Positions 1 to 10,830 of a stretch of DNA of 64,000 nucleotides are shown one piece after another. Both the position numbers and the translations under genes were made by a program. A model generated the notes under the pieces. It was not told the origin of the DNA. It did not search any database and was given only the letters and a program-made list of their open reading frames with translations. Each line of letters begins with the position of its first letter. Position 1 is the first letter of the stretch. Source of the DNA: Medicago truncatula (taxonomy: Eukaryota; Streptophyta; Magnoliopsida; Fabales; Fabaceae); NCBI RefSeq assembly GCF_003473485.1, contig NC_053043.1:13216001-13280000 (forward strand), in the 5' to 3' direction.

Positions 1-2
1 TA

Positions 3-301
3 TGTGTTCGTGATAGGGTATTAATCTGTCAATTAGGCAATGAGAACTCCCGAATTACACTGGCTCACCCACCACATTCTCTTCAATTTCCAAAAAAAGT
101 GGTAAACATTCGACGTGGTTTACCGATTCAAGAGCGAAACGACACATTGAAGACGCTTTTTGAGAGACATATGCAGATTGTCACACCTAACTTTAACAAC
201 AAAATGGTTCACAATTGGAGGGCCCGTAATTACTCACAGGATCAATTGTTGTTTGGTTCACCAATGCCCTATGGTGCGTATCTCATGCATGTTAAATTTG
301 T
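3..301 (+). CDS. Possible left-truncated exon, unknown protein
   Basis: One open frame runs from the window edge to a stop at 304-306. A good splice donor (GTAAGT at 302) lies just before the stop, so this may be the 3' end of an exon whose gene starts outside the window. The translation includes IRRGLPIQERNDTLKTLFER and ends FGSPMPYGAYLMHVKF. I do not recognise a family. The sequence after it is simple AT-rich repeat. A transposon-derived fragment is equally possible. Confidence 0.25.
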
Positions 302-930
302 GTAAGTTTGGTAATTTAACTTCGTACATTGTTTTCATTATTTGATTTGTTCTTTATTCATTCTTGAATCGAATAATTATAGTGAAAAATACTAATTATT
401 GTAAGTTTGGTTATTATTGAATAACGATATTTTATCATTTTTGGTCTTGTTCTTTGTTCATTCTTAAATCGATTTTAATATTGTAAGTTTGGTTATTCTT
501 GAATAATAATAATAATAATAATTCATAATTCTTGATGTTGTTCCTTATTCATTCTTGATTCGATTTTATTATAGTGATTTGATTATTTAATAATGTGTTT
601 ATCATTAACACATGAACATTACACATATGAAAATAGCACACATAAAATGTTGGTTTAACTTGGTTTTTTTTTTTTTTTAATTCTTGATGTATGGTGTTGT
701 GTGTTATTTCAAAAACATATGAAATTTACTTTATTCATTTCATTTTAATCATTTGTTTACAATATTTTAATATTGTTAGTTTGGTTATTCTTGAATAATA
801 ATAATATTTCATAATTCTTAATGTTGTTCTTTATTCATTCTTGAATCGAATTATTACAGTGATTTGATGCTTTAATAATGTGTTTATCATTAAAACCTAC
901 GAAAATTACACACATAGTGGTTGATTTTTG
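300..930. repeat. Degenerate tandem repeats, AT-rich
   Basis: A block with the core GTAAGTTTGGTTATTCTTGA, then AATAATAATAATA, then TTGTTCTTTATTCATTCTTG recurs with variation at about 400, 480 and 775, with partial copies near 305. The later units also share TTTAATAATGTGTTTATCAT. No gene is seen here. The stretch from 930 to 1390 holds only AT-rich sequence. Confidence 0.6.
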
Positions 931-1431
931 TAAACATCGACGTGTCATTCGTGTACACTTTTCTCTGTAAAAGGGATATGGAAATGATCCAGCAGCGGCG
1001 GCCATAGTGGAACCTTGACTTTCTATTCACTTTGAATATTTTTCTCATTGCTATATGCTTTTATTTTGAGGGTGCCAATTCTCATAATGTATTTGCATTA
1101 CAATTTACAACCGAAGCTGCTTTAAAAAATAAATTATAACTGAAACCAATAATATGTTTAATAAAAAAAATCTTTTGGTAAAATTACAATTATCATATTT
1201 TTATATATACTATCATATTTTCTTGATAAAAAAAACATATTTTCTTTAGTGTTAAATGATCAAATGTGACAATTATTATAAGGCAGAAATAATATTCAAT
1301 TTTATTATATGAGTCGTGATTACAAGATCAAAACAAGACAACCATTTTATTGCAGACATGCATACAAAGAGAAACCTTAATTATATAAATAAATGTCACT
1401 CTTAATCCATCAATTTCTCAATCCATGTTCC

Positions 1432-3933
1432 CTAAAATCCAAATGGATACTTTTTCTGTTTATTATTAGGATTAAATACTCCAAAATGTTTCTCCAACTC
1501 AGGATTCTTCTTATTCTCATCAAACAACCCAAATATATAAGTCTCAATAGGTCCAGACCTCATTGGTGTTCCACCATTAACATGCCTAATCAAATTATCA
1601 AGATAAACTCTTGCATTATCATAAGTAGCTGCAAATCCACCATCTGAAGGCCAACCACTCTCAGACACAACAACCTTAACAAAACCAATTCCAGTATTGT
1701 CAATTGCAGCATGTAATGAATCCAACAAAGCATCAAATAGATTTTGGTATCCCCTTGAACCATCCCTAACCACAACATTAGGAGAAGTGAATAAAGCATA
1801 TTGAAGTGAGATGTCTTTTGGGTTATCTTTATAGCTAAAATAAGAGTAAATATTTGCAAATAAAGGTGCATTTGCATATACTAAGTAGCCTATAATTGGA
1901 TCCAAATATGACCTCACATCGCTTCTAAATGAACCTTTAGACGGCGGGTACGAAGTTCCTATCATGGTCATGTCAATAGCCGTTGAAACCTTGATTTGAT
2001 CTTGAAAATTTTTCGCTCTTATTGCTTGGTATATGTTTTGGATTGCCGGAAGGACGAATTTTGCAAATTGAGAAGAGCCGCCAACTGGATTAACTTCATT
2101 ACCGACCGCGATGTATTTGATTTTAACACTAGGGTAGAAGTTTAGTACATTTTTTTGTACCCATTGATTTGCAATGTCTTTGTTGTTAGCAATGTTTTGA
2201 AGATCGGAGTTAGGCACACCTAACATAAGCTCAATACCAGAGTTTCTAAGTGCTTCAAGAGCATCTGGGTTTGGATCATATAGCCTCATTCTTTTGATGT
2301 TGTTTGATTTGCAAAGATCTATTGCTTCACGTTGTGATGGTAGATTGGTTCCTTCCATGCCATAACAAACACCTATTTGAGCACCTGCTTGTGAAAATAT
2401 TGTATGCATCTCTTTAATCAGCTCAAGTTGTAACATTGTAATTAGTGTTAACATATAAACTACTAAAAAAAATTACATTAGCAAAATTAGAGTTTAAAAA
2501 ATGAAATTCTTCATTAATTTTGTCGGCAAACTATCCACTAGATTTGTGCTGGAAATTAAGAAGTGGCTGAGAGTTGTCCATGCCAATTGCCACACATAAA
2601 AACACTGCGGTGGGCCTATGCTATAAAAATATTAGTATAGTTCCAAACTCAAATCAAAATCATTTAAATAGACGTTTATAAAATACACATAATTTAACTA
2701 TCTTTTATAAATACATATTATTTAATTATTTTCTCTGTCATACTTAATTTGCATTCATGTAAGTGTTTAAAATATTTTATTTATGTTTGTGACCAAACTA
2801 ATGTATCTTGTAAATTTTTAAAGCCGACTCAACAACGAAAACAAAAAAGGAAATGGTATAGATTTCCTTAAAAAAAAGTAAAGATAGTCACACAAAGATA
2901 GTCACACAGTACGTCTCCATTGAGAACGTGTCATAGAAAAAAGAAAAATTTAATATTATTCATTGTAAGGAGCTTTCTGACTTAAAGTACAAACATGACT
3001 TTGTTAAGGATGTCATTTATCAAGCGGGCAGGAGTATTAATGAAGAATGAGGCGTCTGTGAACTTCCTGATTAACCCACTAGATAGAAGATCGACATTTA
3101 GGCATGTAGATGTTATGGTGTACGCATGGGTAGGAAGAAAACACGGATGTGTGAACTTGACTGTGGTTTCACCACTTATGGGATTATGGACGCGTCAAGA
3201 AAAGTGGTCAAACATGAGAAAGCGTGTTCTGACAATCAGCATATACTTTTTATACCATTTGATTTTGACACTTTTGGTTTTCTAACACCAGAGATTGTTG
3301 ACCTTCTTCATATAGTACAAAGGGTCGTGCACAACAATGTCTTGTCTTCTAAGTTCATGAATATTGTATTTACGAAAATTGATTTTGTCATCTAAAAAGG
3401 CCTTACGGCGCAATTTATTGCATGTTTATCTTCTATTCATGTGTAATAATCTTTGATATATAAAAAGAGTGTATGGTTGTTGAGAGCATAAAAAATGAGA
3501 GTCTCATTTTGACTTAAGATCCTCTAAGAAATTAAGAAGTCTCACATTTATGGAAACAATGAAAATAAATGTATTTATAAATGATAGAGAGTTCCATTCA
3601 TAGGTTCAAACTTTTAGACGATAAACATCTCACAATTAAGAACACAAACTAACCCACTATGTTGCAAAACTTCATTGGACCTGTGTAATATGTCTACTTA
3701 AGAGACAAAAAATTAAATACATAAATTTAATTTATTTTTTTATCTAATTATTCAGTCACTAATTCAATATTATCTATTTCTGTCCAAAAAAATCAACTTT
3801 ATTGTTTAATAGTAAATAAGAAAATTAGCTAGGAACTTCTACTTGTTTACTTACTTGTCAAGCGAAGAGTTACTGTAAACAGTGCAAACAGTAGCAGCAG
3901 AGAAGCCATTACGGTACTGTTGCTTGTGATCAT
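1432..3933 (-). CDS. Beta-1,3-glucanase (GH17), gene 1, lacks C-terminal propeptide
   Basis: Glucan endo-1,3-beta-glucosidase, which cuts beta-1,3-glucan such as callose or fungal walls. Exon 1 (3933-3855, 79 nt) encodes a hydrophobic signal peptide ([11 protein letters not shown]). A phase-1 intron (3854-2385, GTAAGT...CAG) follows. Exon 2 (2384-1432) starts with AQIGVCYGM, the usual mature N-terminus. Total 1032 nt, 343 aa. The acid/base Glu is in AVGNEV and the nucleophile Glu in VVSESGWPS. The protein stops directly after KYPFGF at a TAG, where gene 2 reads CAG and continues about 19 residues. The lost tail carries a glycosylated vacuolar-type propeptide in relatives, so this product may be secreted (inference). 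The motif NVYPYF reads NIYSYF here. The intron is about 1.5 kb, against 322 bp in gene 2, because of a transposon-like insertion. The catalytic fold appears intact. Confidence 0.9.
2950..3440 (+). mobile_element. Frameshifted transposon-derived fragment in intron of glucanase gene 1
   Basis: Two plus-strand frames together give a sequence I associate with degraded retroelement proteins common in legume genomes: [20 protein letters not shown] in one frame, then [14 protein letters not shown] and [20 protein letters not shown] in another. A frameshift lies near 3160-3210 and stops follow. It lies opposite to the glucanase and entirely inside its intron. It is absent from the short intron of gene 2. 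Family assignment is from memory and uncertain; that it is dead coding sequence is clear. Confidence 0.5.
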
Positions 3934-4018
3934 GCTAGGAAAGAAAGCTTTAACACAAAGGAAGTGTAATAAAGCTTGAGTATTAAGTTGAGTCCTAAAC
4001 TTATTTTTGCAAGTCACA

Positions 4019-4028
4019 TATTTATATA
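4019..4028 (-). promoter_or_regulatory. TATA box of glucanase gene 1
   Basis: TATATAAATA on the minus strand, 86 bp upstream of the ATG at 3933. The same box lies at the same distance from the ATG in gene 2. Confidence 0.7.
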
Positions 4029-4274
4029 GAGATTCATATGCAGTGACCAATACCTCGTGGTCATGGGTCATTAGTATTTAGAAATTTCTATGGCTATATA
4101 TCACTTTCCTCAATAGAAACTTTTTGTCCTTTATAATTAATTCATAATTTCAGTAGACTAGTCGTTTTGGGTAGATAGCTTATCGTTTCTGTCCTTATAT
4201 TAACGTAAGGTGGGATAGATAGTTTGTTTGGAAGTCTTGAGGATATAAATGCCCATTGAAATGGCAAGGAAATG

Positions 4275-5720
4275 GGGTCAAACAATATTGAAGTGTGGAA
4301 AAGTCTTGGAGATATAAGAATCATGTGGCTCACCAATTTTTTAGCAAGATTACGAGGACAAATAAAATGTTGGATGAGTGGATAAGAAGTACTTTATTTC
4401 CAATTTATAAGAACAAAGGGGATATACAAAATTGCTTGGATTATAGGGGAATTAAACTAATGAGTCTTACCATGAAGTTATGGGAAAGGGTGATTGAATG
4501 AAGACTAAGAAAAGAGACTCGAGTTATCGATAACCAATTTGATTTTATGCCTAGGTGTCAACTATGGAAGCGATCTACTTACTTCGGCGTATGATGGAGA
4601 GAAACATCGGATGGAAAAAAATGCCCACACTTAATCTTCATTGATTTGGGGAAGGTGTGTGATAGAGTGCCTAGAGAGATTTTGTGAAAAGCCCTAGAAA
4701 AGAAAGGGGTTATAATTGGTTATATTAGAGTTATCCATGATATGTATGATGGAGTTTTAACTAGAGTAAAGACGTAAGATGGGGCTACTGAAGATTTTTC
4801 GATAACAATAGAATTGCACCAAAGGTCTACCGTAAACCCTTACTTTTTTACTTTAGTTTTGGATGTACTTACAGAACACATCCAAGAGCTAGCACTAAGA
4901 TGTATGCATTTTGTAGATGATGCAGTTCCGCTTGGAGAGTCGAATGAGAAATTGAATGGGAGGTTAGAGATAAATTTTAGAAGTGTATGAGTTCTGCTTA
5001 AGTAGAACAAGACATATTATATGGGGTGTAACTTCAGCAAAAGGAGAAATAGTTTAACCTTGGAGGTGAAAGTTGGAGATCATATCATACCCCAAGTTAC
5101 ACGGTTTAAATATCTCAGGTCCATAGTACAAAATGACGGAGAAATAGAAGTAGATACAAATCATCGTATTCAAGTTGGATGGTTGAAATGAAGAAGAGCT
5201 TCAGGTGTTTCATATGATAAGAAAGTACCACTCAAGTTAAAAGGAAAATTATATTGGACAACAACCAGGCTAACGATGTTGTACGGTACAGAGTGTCAGG
5301 TGGTTAAGAACCAACACGAAAATCAAGCAAGTGTAACAGAGATGAGGGTGTTGTGTTGGACAAGTGGTAAGACTAAAAGGGATAAGATTAGGAATGACAC
5401 CATTTGAGAGAGAGAGAGAGAGAGAGAGTGAGTTGGGGTAGCACCTATAAACGAAAAGATGATAGAAAATAGACTTCGGTGGTCTGGCCATGTAGAGAGA
5501 AGACATGTAAATGATGTAGCTCGAAGAGTAGATAAGATGGAGGAAAGTCAGATCAGAAGATGTTAGAGGAAGACTTAGGAAAACTATAAGAGAAACTATT
5601 ATGAAAGATTTAGAGGTTAATGAGTAGAATCCAAATATCGTTGATGATAGAACATTATGACATAATTTGATCCATATAGCCGATCTCAATTAATGAGATA
5701 AGACTTGGTTGTTGTTCACG
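4275..5720 (+). mobile_element. Degenerate RTE-type LINE (reverse transcriptase remnant)
   Basis: The plus-strand frames show a dead reverse transcriptase: IRSTLFPIYKNKGDIQNCLD and YRGIKLMSLTMKLWERVIE, then LIFIDLGKVCDRVPRE (the motif with the first catalytic Asp region), then MHFVDDAVPLGES (remnant of the YADD box), then RLRWSGHVERRHVNDVARRV near the C-terminus. There are many in-frame stops and shifts. A (GA)n run at 5404-5428 interrupts the 3' part. The 3' end, ATGAGATAAGACTTGGTTGT at about 5692, is the tail typical of plant RTE LINEs. 5'-truncated and inactive. Confidence 0.8.
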
Positions 5721-5774
5721 TTTATTGGACCAATAATAATAAATGTATTTATACAAGTGGTAGAGAGTTTAATT

Positions 5775-6378
5775 TTAGAAATTTAGGTCTTAATATAAAC
5801 AGATTTCATAATACATGTTCAACAATCGTAAATCAATAGCGGAAGCAAACAAAACATTGAACATGATTATGATCGGATCTACGACATGTTTGATTTATCA
5901 AGATATTAAGAATTAGGGTATTAAGAATACCTGATAAAACTTTTGTAGCAGCCCTCTCATCAACAACGATAACCAAAGAGAGGAGATGATCTGAAACACA
6001 CAATAGAGTTAGCGGCGGCTGATTTGGTTCTTCCTCAACCGGTACCTTTATGCCTCAAGTTCTCTTCAGATGAGATGAGGAGAAGAGAGAATATTGCCGT
6101 GTACGGTATATTGGGGACCATAACCTCTTTTATATTAGATGACCATTAGGGTTTCCCATTATTCCGTTAATGGGTCATCCGTACATCCACTCATTGAGTC
6201 CATATCAACTAATTAAATATTTAATTAATTATCCAATTAGAAATCTAATAGCCTTATTACTTAATTTGATCAATAATCAACTAATGCCCACAATTGATAA
6301 ATAGCTAATATAATTATTGTTACGATATTTGCCCACATAATGATATTGAAATATAATAAATAATAAAATATTCCAACA
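5775..6378. mobile_element. LTR-like insertion (possible solo LTR)
   Basis: The segment is flanked by the direct repeat TTTAATT (5768-5774 and 6379-6385). When it is removed, the flanks join to a sequence matching the equivalent site near glucanase gene 1 (about 3590-3640), which serves as an empty site. The right end reads ATTCCAACA, i.e. TGTTGGAAT on the other strand, a usual start of a Ty1-copia LTR. A TG that could be the other LTR end is at 5816, so the left border is uncertain. No coding sequence. Confidence 0.45.
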
Positions 6379-6439
6379 TTTAATTCATAGATTTAGACTT
6401 TTGGACGATAAACATCTCACACTTAAGAATACCAACTAG

Positions 6440-6960
6440 CCCACTAATACATGAATTTCATTTTTTTTTTTTACCTAAAAATTACATTTTTTATTTAAAA
6501 ATTTAGTCACTAATTCAATATTATATATTTCTGTAAAAAAAAAAAATCATTTTATCGTTTATCGTTTAGTAATAAGAAAATTAGCTAGGAACTTTTACTT
6601 ATTTTTATGAAAGTATTGCATGTGATCATGCTAGGAAATAGAGCTATAGCACAAAGGAGTGTAATAAAACTTGAGTATTAGGCTGTGCCCTATACTTACT
6701 TTGACAAGCCACATATTTATTTATATAGAGATTCATGTGCAGTGATCAATACCTCGTTGTCACGGGCCATTAGTATAAATATCAAAATGTTTTTATCAAT
6801 TGGATTCAATGAATTCTATGGCTATCACTTTCATCTATAAAAATTTCTTGTCCTTTATAATTAATTCATACTTTCATTAGACTAGTCGTGTGGCAGATAT
6901 GAATCTCTGTTGTTAGTCAATAGCCTATATGCTTTCAGCCCTTCTTAGTAAAGACGGACA
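6440..6960 (-). pseudogene. Relic glucanase copy: promoter plus stump of exon 1
   Basis: This block aligns with the 5' regions of glucanase genes 1 (3720-4190) and 2 (9370-9900). It has the same leader, the same TATA region (about 6712-6727, with a 4-bp insertion) and the same upstream text. The start codon is present at 6629, followed by MITCN, but the rest of the signal-peptide exon is deleted and the frame stops after 14 codons. No exon 2 is found next to it. It is the footprint of a third tandem copy. Confidence 0.75.
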
Positions 6961-7014
6961 GATAGTTTGTCTGGATATATTTCCACATATATAGTAAATA
7001 GAAATTCAATCCAT

Positions 7015-7690
7015 ATACAATGGTCTATTGAATGCCATTTTCAATATATTGAAATCATTATAGTGGGGTATTGAAAATGAGAGAAGATGAAAGAGGTGAT
7101 GAAAAGGTTAAACATGTTGAAATTTTGACCGGAGAGGTCACATGGCACGCTCGTATTGGACCAACCAAGGCGTGTGGCATGCACGCGCCGACAAGGCGCG
7201 TGGGAGCAGGCTTCCGCGGAGAGAAAGAGAAATGGATTAAATTAGTGACATGTGGCGCGTTTCGATTGGCTGCTTAGATTTTTATCATCTTAATAATTTG
7301 AACTCAATTATTTCATTGCAAATAATTTTTTTTTCTCTATAAATAGAGACTTGGATCATTTGATTTCGACACAGAAAAAAAAAACTAAATTTTTCACTCT
7401 CTTAATCTTATTATTAGCTTTTCTTTTGAAGTTTTAGTCTTAATGTTAAGTGTTTTTTTATTTTAATTTAATTATAATCGATAATTGTAATTTTATGTAA
7501 TTATAAAAACAAAAATATAAAATTAAATAAGATTAAGAAATAAAAGGTGGTGGGGTAGAGTGTTGAATGAAAAAACCATTGGAGAGGGTAAAAGTTGAAT
7601 GAGTGTTGAATTAAGAGAAAAAAAATTATGTGCAGTGTTGGGAATTGAAAAAGTGGGTGTTGAATGTTGTTGAATGGTTTTAACCCTTAC
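7015..7690. mobile_element. Unclassified transposon-like segment
   Basis: A GC-richer block (7140-7265) with repeated GGCGCG/CGCGCC motifs sits in AT-rich DNA. It is followed by a promoter-like CTATAAATAG (about 7337) and then by a TTGAAT-rich stretch (7560-7685). Such layout is seen at the ends of DNA transposons. I could not find clear terminal inverted repeats or a target-site duplication, so the class and borders are guesses. Confidence 0.3.
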
Positions 7691-7815
7691 AACGAAAGCT
7701 CTTTTATCCACATACACTTGCACTTGTACGGTCATTGCGCTGCTCAACAAAAGCTTCCGCCTTAACACCTTTCTAGAAGACTTTGGATACAAGAAGCCAA
7801 TTCAAACCCTTGGCG
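7674..7815. repeat. Dispersed repeat, copy A
   Basis: It shares CATTGCGCTGCTCAA, AACACCTTTCTAGAAGACTT and AGCCAATTCAAA, in the same order and spacing, with copy B at about 10690-10825. This is an interspersed repeat family, probably part of a retroelement. No gene. Confidence 0.6.
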
Positions 7816-8136
7816 ACCCATCGACTTTGACACCATTGTTGAGTCACATTATCTTTTTAAGAAAAATATACTAAAAAATATCAAAACTAGAATATTTAAA
7901 AATAATGATATAATATAATATCAATTATTTTCTTTTTATATACCATATTATCTTAATATGTGTTAAATGGTCATATGCGACATTTTTTTAAAAGAAAATG
8001 TGACAATTATGTGGTGGAGATATATTATATGAGTTGTGGTTACAAGATCAAAACAAGACAACCATTTTATTTCAGATATACATAAAGAGAGCAACCTTAA
8101 TTATATAATTAAGTGTCACCCTTTCTTAAAACAAAA

Positions 8137-9547
8137 TTAAATGTCACTCTTAAGAGGAAAAGACACATTAAACAAATTAGTACCATCAATTTTCCCCTGA
8201 AATCCAAATGGATACTTTTTCTGTTTATTAGGATAAAACACTCCAAAATGTTTCTCTAACTCAGGATTCTTCTGATTCTCATCAAACAATCCAAATATAT
8301 AAGTCTCAATAGGTCCAGACCTCATTGGTGTCCCACCTTTAACATGCCTAATCAAATTATCAAGATAAACTCTTGCATTATCATAAGTAGTTGCAAATCC
8401 ACCATCTGAAGGCCAACCACTCTCAGACACAACAACCTTAACAAAACCAATTCCAGTATTATCAATTGCAGCATGTAATGAATCCAACAAAGCATCAAAT
8501 AGATTTTGGTATCCCCTTGAACCATCCCAAACCACAACATTAGGAGAAGTGAATAAAGCATATTGAAGTGAGATGTCTTTTGGGTTATCTTTATAGCTAA
8601 AATAAGAGTAAATATTTGCAAATAAAGGTGCATTTGCATATACTAAGTAGCCTATAATTGGATCCAAATATGACCTCACATCGCTTCTAAATGAACCTTT
8701 AGACGGCGGGTACGAAGTTCCTATCATGGTCATGTCAATAGCCGTTGAAACCTTGATTTGATCGTGCAGATTTTTCGCTCTTATTGCTTGATATATGTTT
8801 TGGATTGCCGGAAGAACAAATTTTGCGAATTGAGAAGAGCCACCAACTGGGTTAACTTCATTACCAACCGCGATGTATTTGATTTTGACACTAGGGTAGA
8901 AGTTTAGTACATTTTTTTGTACCCATTGAATTGCAATGTCATTGTTGGTAGCAATGTTTTGAAGATCAGAATTTGGCACACCTAACATAAGCTCAATGCC
9001 AGAATTTCTAAGTGCTTCAAGAGCAGCTTGGTTTGGATCATATAGCCTCATTCTTTTGATGTTGTTTGATTTGCAAAGATCTATTGCTTCACGTTGTGAT
9101 GGTAGATTATTTCCCATCATGCCATAACAAACACCTATTTGAGCACCTGCTTGTGAAAAATTATGTGCATCTCCTTAGCCTAAATAGTGTAAAATTTAAG
9201 TATTCATAATATATTCTACTATAAGAAGTAAAATATCAACAAAATTTTGAAAGAAATAAAATTCTTCATAAATTTGCCACTAAACTTATCATCATTATAT
9301 CATGTGTGTTGGAAAACAAGAAAGTAATGCTAGCTAGACTTTAGTTAAAAAAAGATTAGAACATGAATTTAATTTTTTTTTATCTCTATTTCAGTCACTA
9401 ATTTATCTATCTCTATAGAAATAAAAAATAAAACTTGCTATTTTTGATAGTAACGAACTTCTACTTACTTGTCAAGCGAAGATTTACTGTAAACAGAGCA
9501 AATAGTAGCAGTAGAGAAGCCATTACATTCCTGTTGCCTGTGATCAT
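8137..9547 (-). CDS. Beta-1,3-glucanase (GH17), gene 2, vacuolar-type tail
   Basis: Exon 1 (9547-9469, 79 nt) is the signal peptide ([19 protein letters not shown]). A 322-bp phase-1 intron (9468-9147) follows. Exon 2 (9146-8137) gives 1089 nt in total, 362 aa. The mature protein starts near [11 protein letters not shown]. Catalytic Glu residues are at about 123 (AVGNEV) and 268 (VVSESGWPS). After KYPFGF a tail of about 20 residues contains the glycosylation site NVS and ends PLKSDI, similar in layout to the C-terminal propeptides that send class I glucanases to the vacuole. It is nearly identical to gene 1 through coding and 3' flanking sequence, so the duplication is recent. NIYSYF replaces the usual NVYPYF. 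The start is chosen because of the signal peptide; the internal ATG at codon 9 would still leave one. Confidence 0.93.
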
Positions 9548-9632
9548 GCTTGGAAAGAAAGCTATAGCACAAAGTAGTGTAATAAAAACTTGAGTATTAG
9601 GCTGAGTCCTATACTTATTTTTGCAAGTCACA

Positions 9633-9642
9633 TATTTATATA
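9633..9642 (-). promoter_or_regulatory. TATA box of glucanase gene 2
   Basis: TATATAAATA on the minus strand, 86 bp upstream of the ATG at 9547. A TTGACC sequence, the core of a WRKY W-box, lies further up at 9720-9725 (minus strand). Confidence 0.65.
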
Positions 9643-10372
9643 GGAGAAGAGATTCATTGTGCAGTGATCAATAATATCTCATGGGCATGGGCCATTAGTA
9701 ATTAGCATACTAATATAAAGGTCAAAATATGAGACTTTATGTTTATCAATATGATTCAATGAATTCTATGGCTATCACTTTCCTCTTTAGAAATTTCTTG
9801 TCCTTTTTAATTAATTCATGATTTCATTAGACTAGTCGTTATGGGTAGATATGAATCTCTATTGTTAGTCAATAGCTTATGCTTTCTGCTCTTGTATTAA
9901 AGTAAGGAGGGATATATCGTTTGTTTGGATATATTAATTTTCAAAAACTAAATAGAAATTCAATCAAAAATAGGAAGTCTTCAGGAAATCTTGAAAGGAT
10001 TTCATAAGACTAAAACTTTACGTACAATAAGAAGAAATTACATCTAATCGACATTTTGTGGGACTTAAATGGACTACAAACTCTTCCTAAGAGTTTTAAC
10101 GTTGCTGCGTGTCCAAGACTGTATTCAAACTCAAAACTTGGGTTAAGTTAGAAGAGACTTATGTCATCTCATCTAAGTGTTATTTGGTCAGCACACTTAA
10201 CATGTTATTTTAGGTTAGCTATGTTGAAGTTTTTAGTAAATCATTTAAGTTGGCCCGTCTGGTTTAATCCCCACATATTTGCTAGTCAAAAACACCCGTC
10301 AATGTGAAATCGGCCACAAATATCTTATTTCATGTAAACCAGAAAATCCTTTGTGAGGGACCAATCTGTCAC

Positions 10373-10528
10373 AAATTTGTGAGTGTTAGGTCACAATGGG
10401 AGGCCGAGAGATTATTCACATTAGACTAAGAGCAACTACACACTTTAGCCAAATTTGTGAGTGTTAGGTCACAGTGGGAGGCCAAGAGATTACTCACATT
10501 AGACTAAGTGCAACGACACAAGTGAATT
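10373..10528. repeat. Tandem duplication, 78-bp unit
   Basis: AAATTTGTGAGTGTTAGGTC begins at 10373 and again at 10451. Both copies continue through TGGGAGGCC, GAGATTA and CACATTAGACTAAG. It lies at the start of an LTR-like stretch. Confidence 0.8.
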
Positions 10529-10830
10529 GGACACCCCCCACTTTAGCCAAAACTAAGACAATGAGTTTATTGGTTATTTTCCTTATAAAGTGTTCAACCT
10601 CCACTTTTCTAAGCAATGTGAGACTTCTAACTCATACTTGCTACACAACAATCTTCCTCTCAATTGCGAGTCCACCAATTCATGATGCTCACCCTTAAAT
10701 GGAAGCTCTTTCATACATGTACACTTCCACTTGAATTGCCATTGCGCTGCTCAATGAAAGCCTCCACTTGAACACCTTTCTAGAAGACTTTTGATATAAG
10801 GAGCCAATTCAAATCCTTGATGAACCATCC
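10529..10830. repeat. LTR-like repeat including dispersed repeat copy B
   Basis: The text CTCCACTTTTCTAAGCAATG followed by TGAGACTTCTAACTC resembles the reverse complement of LTR leader sequence common in legumes. From about 10690 it matches copy A (7674-7815). No open frame of note. Confidence 0.35.

Noticed and set aside
4031..4080. W-box cluster in the promoter of glucanase gene 1
   Set aside because: Only TGAC cores (ATGACC, GGTCAC) are present, not the TTGAC needed for a WRKY box.
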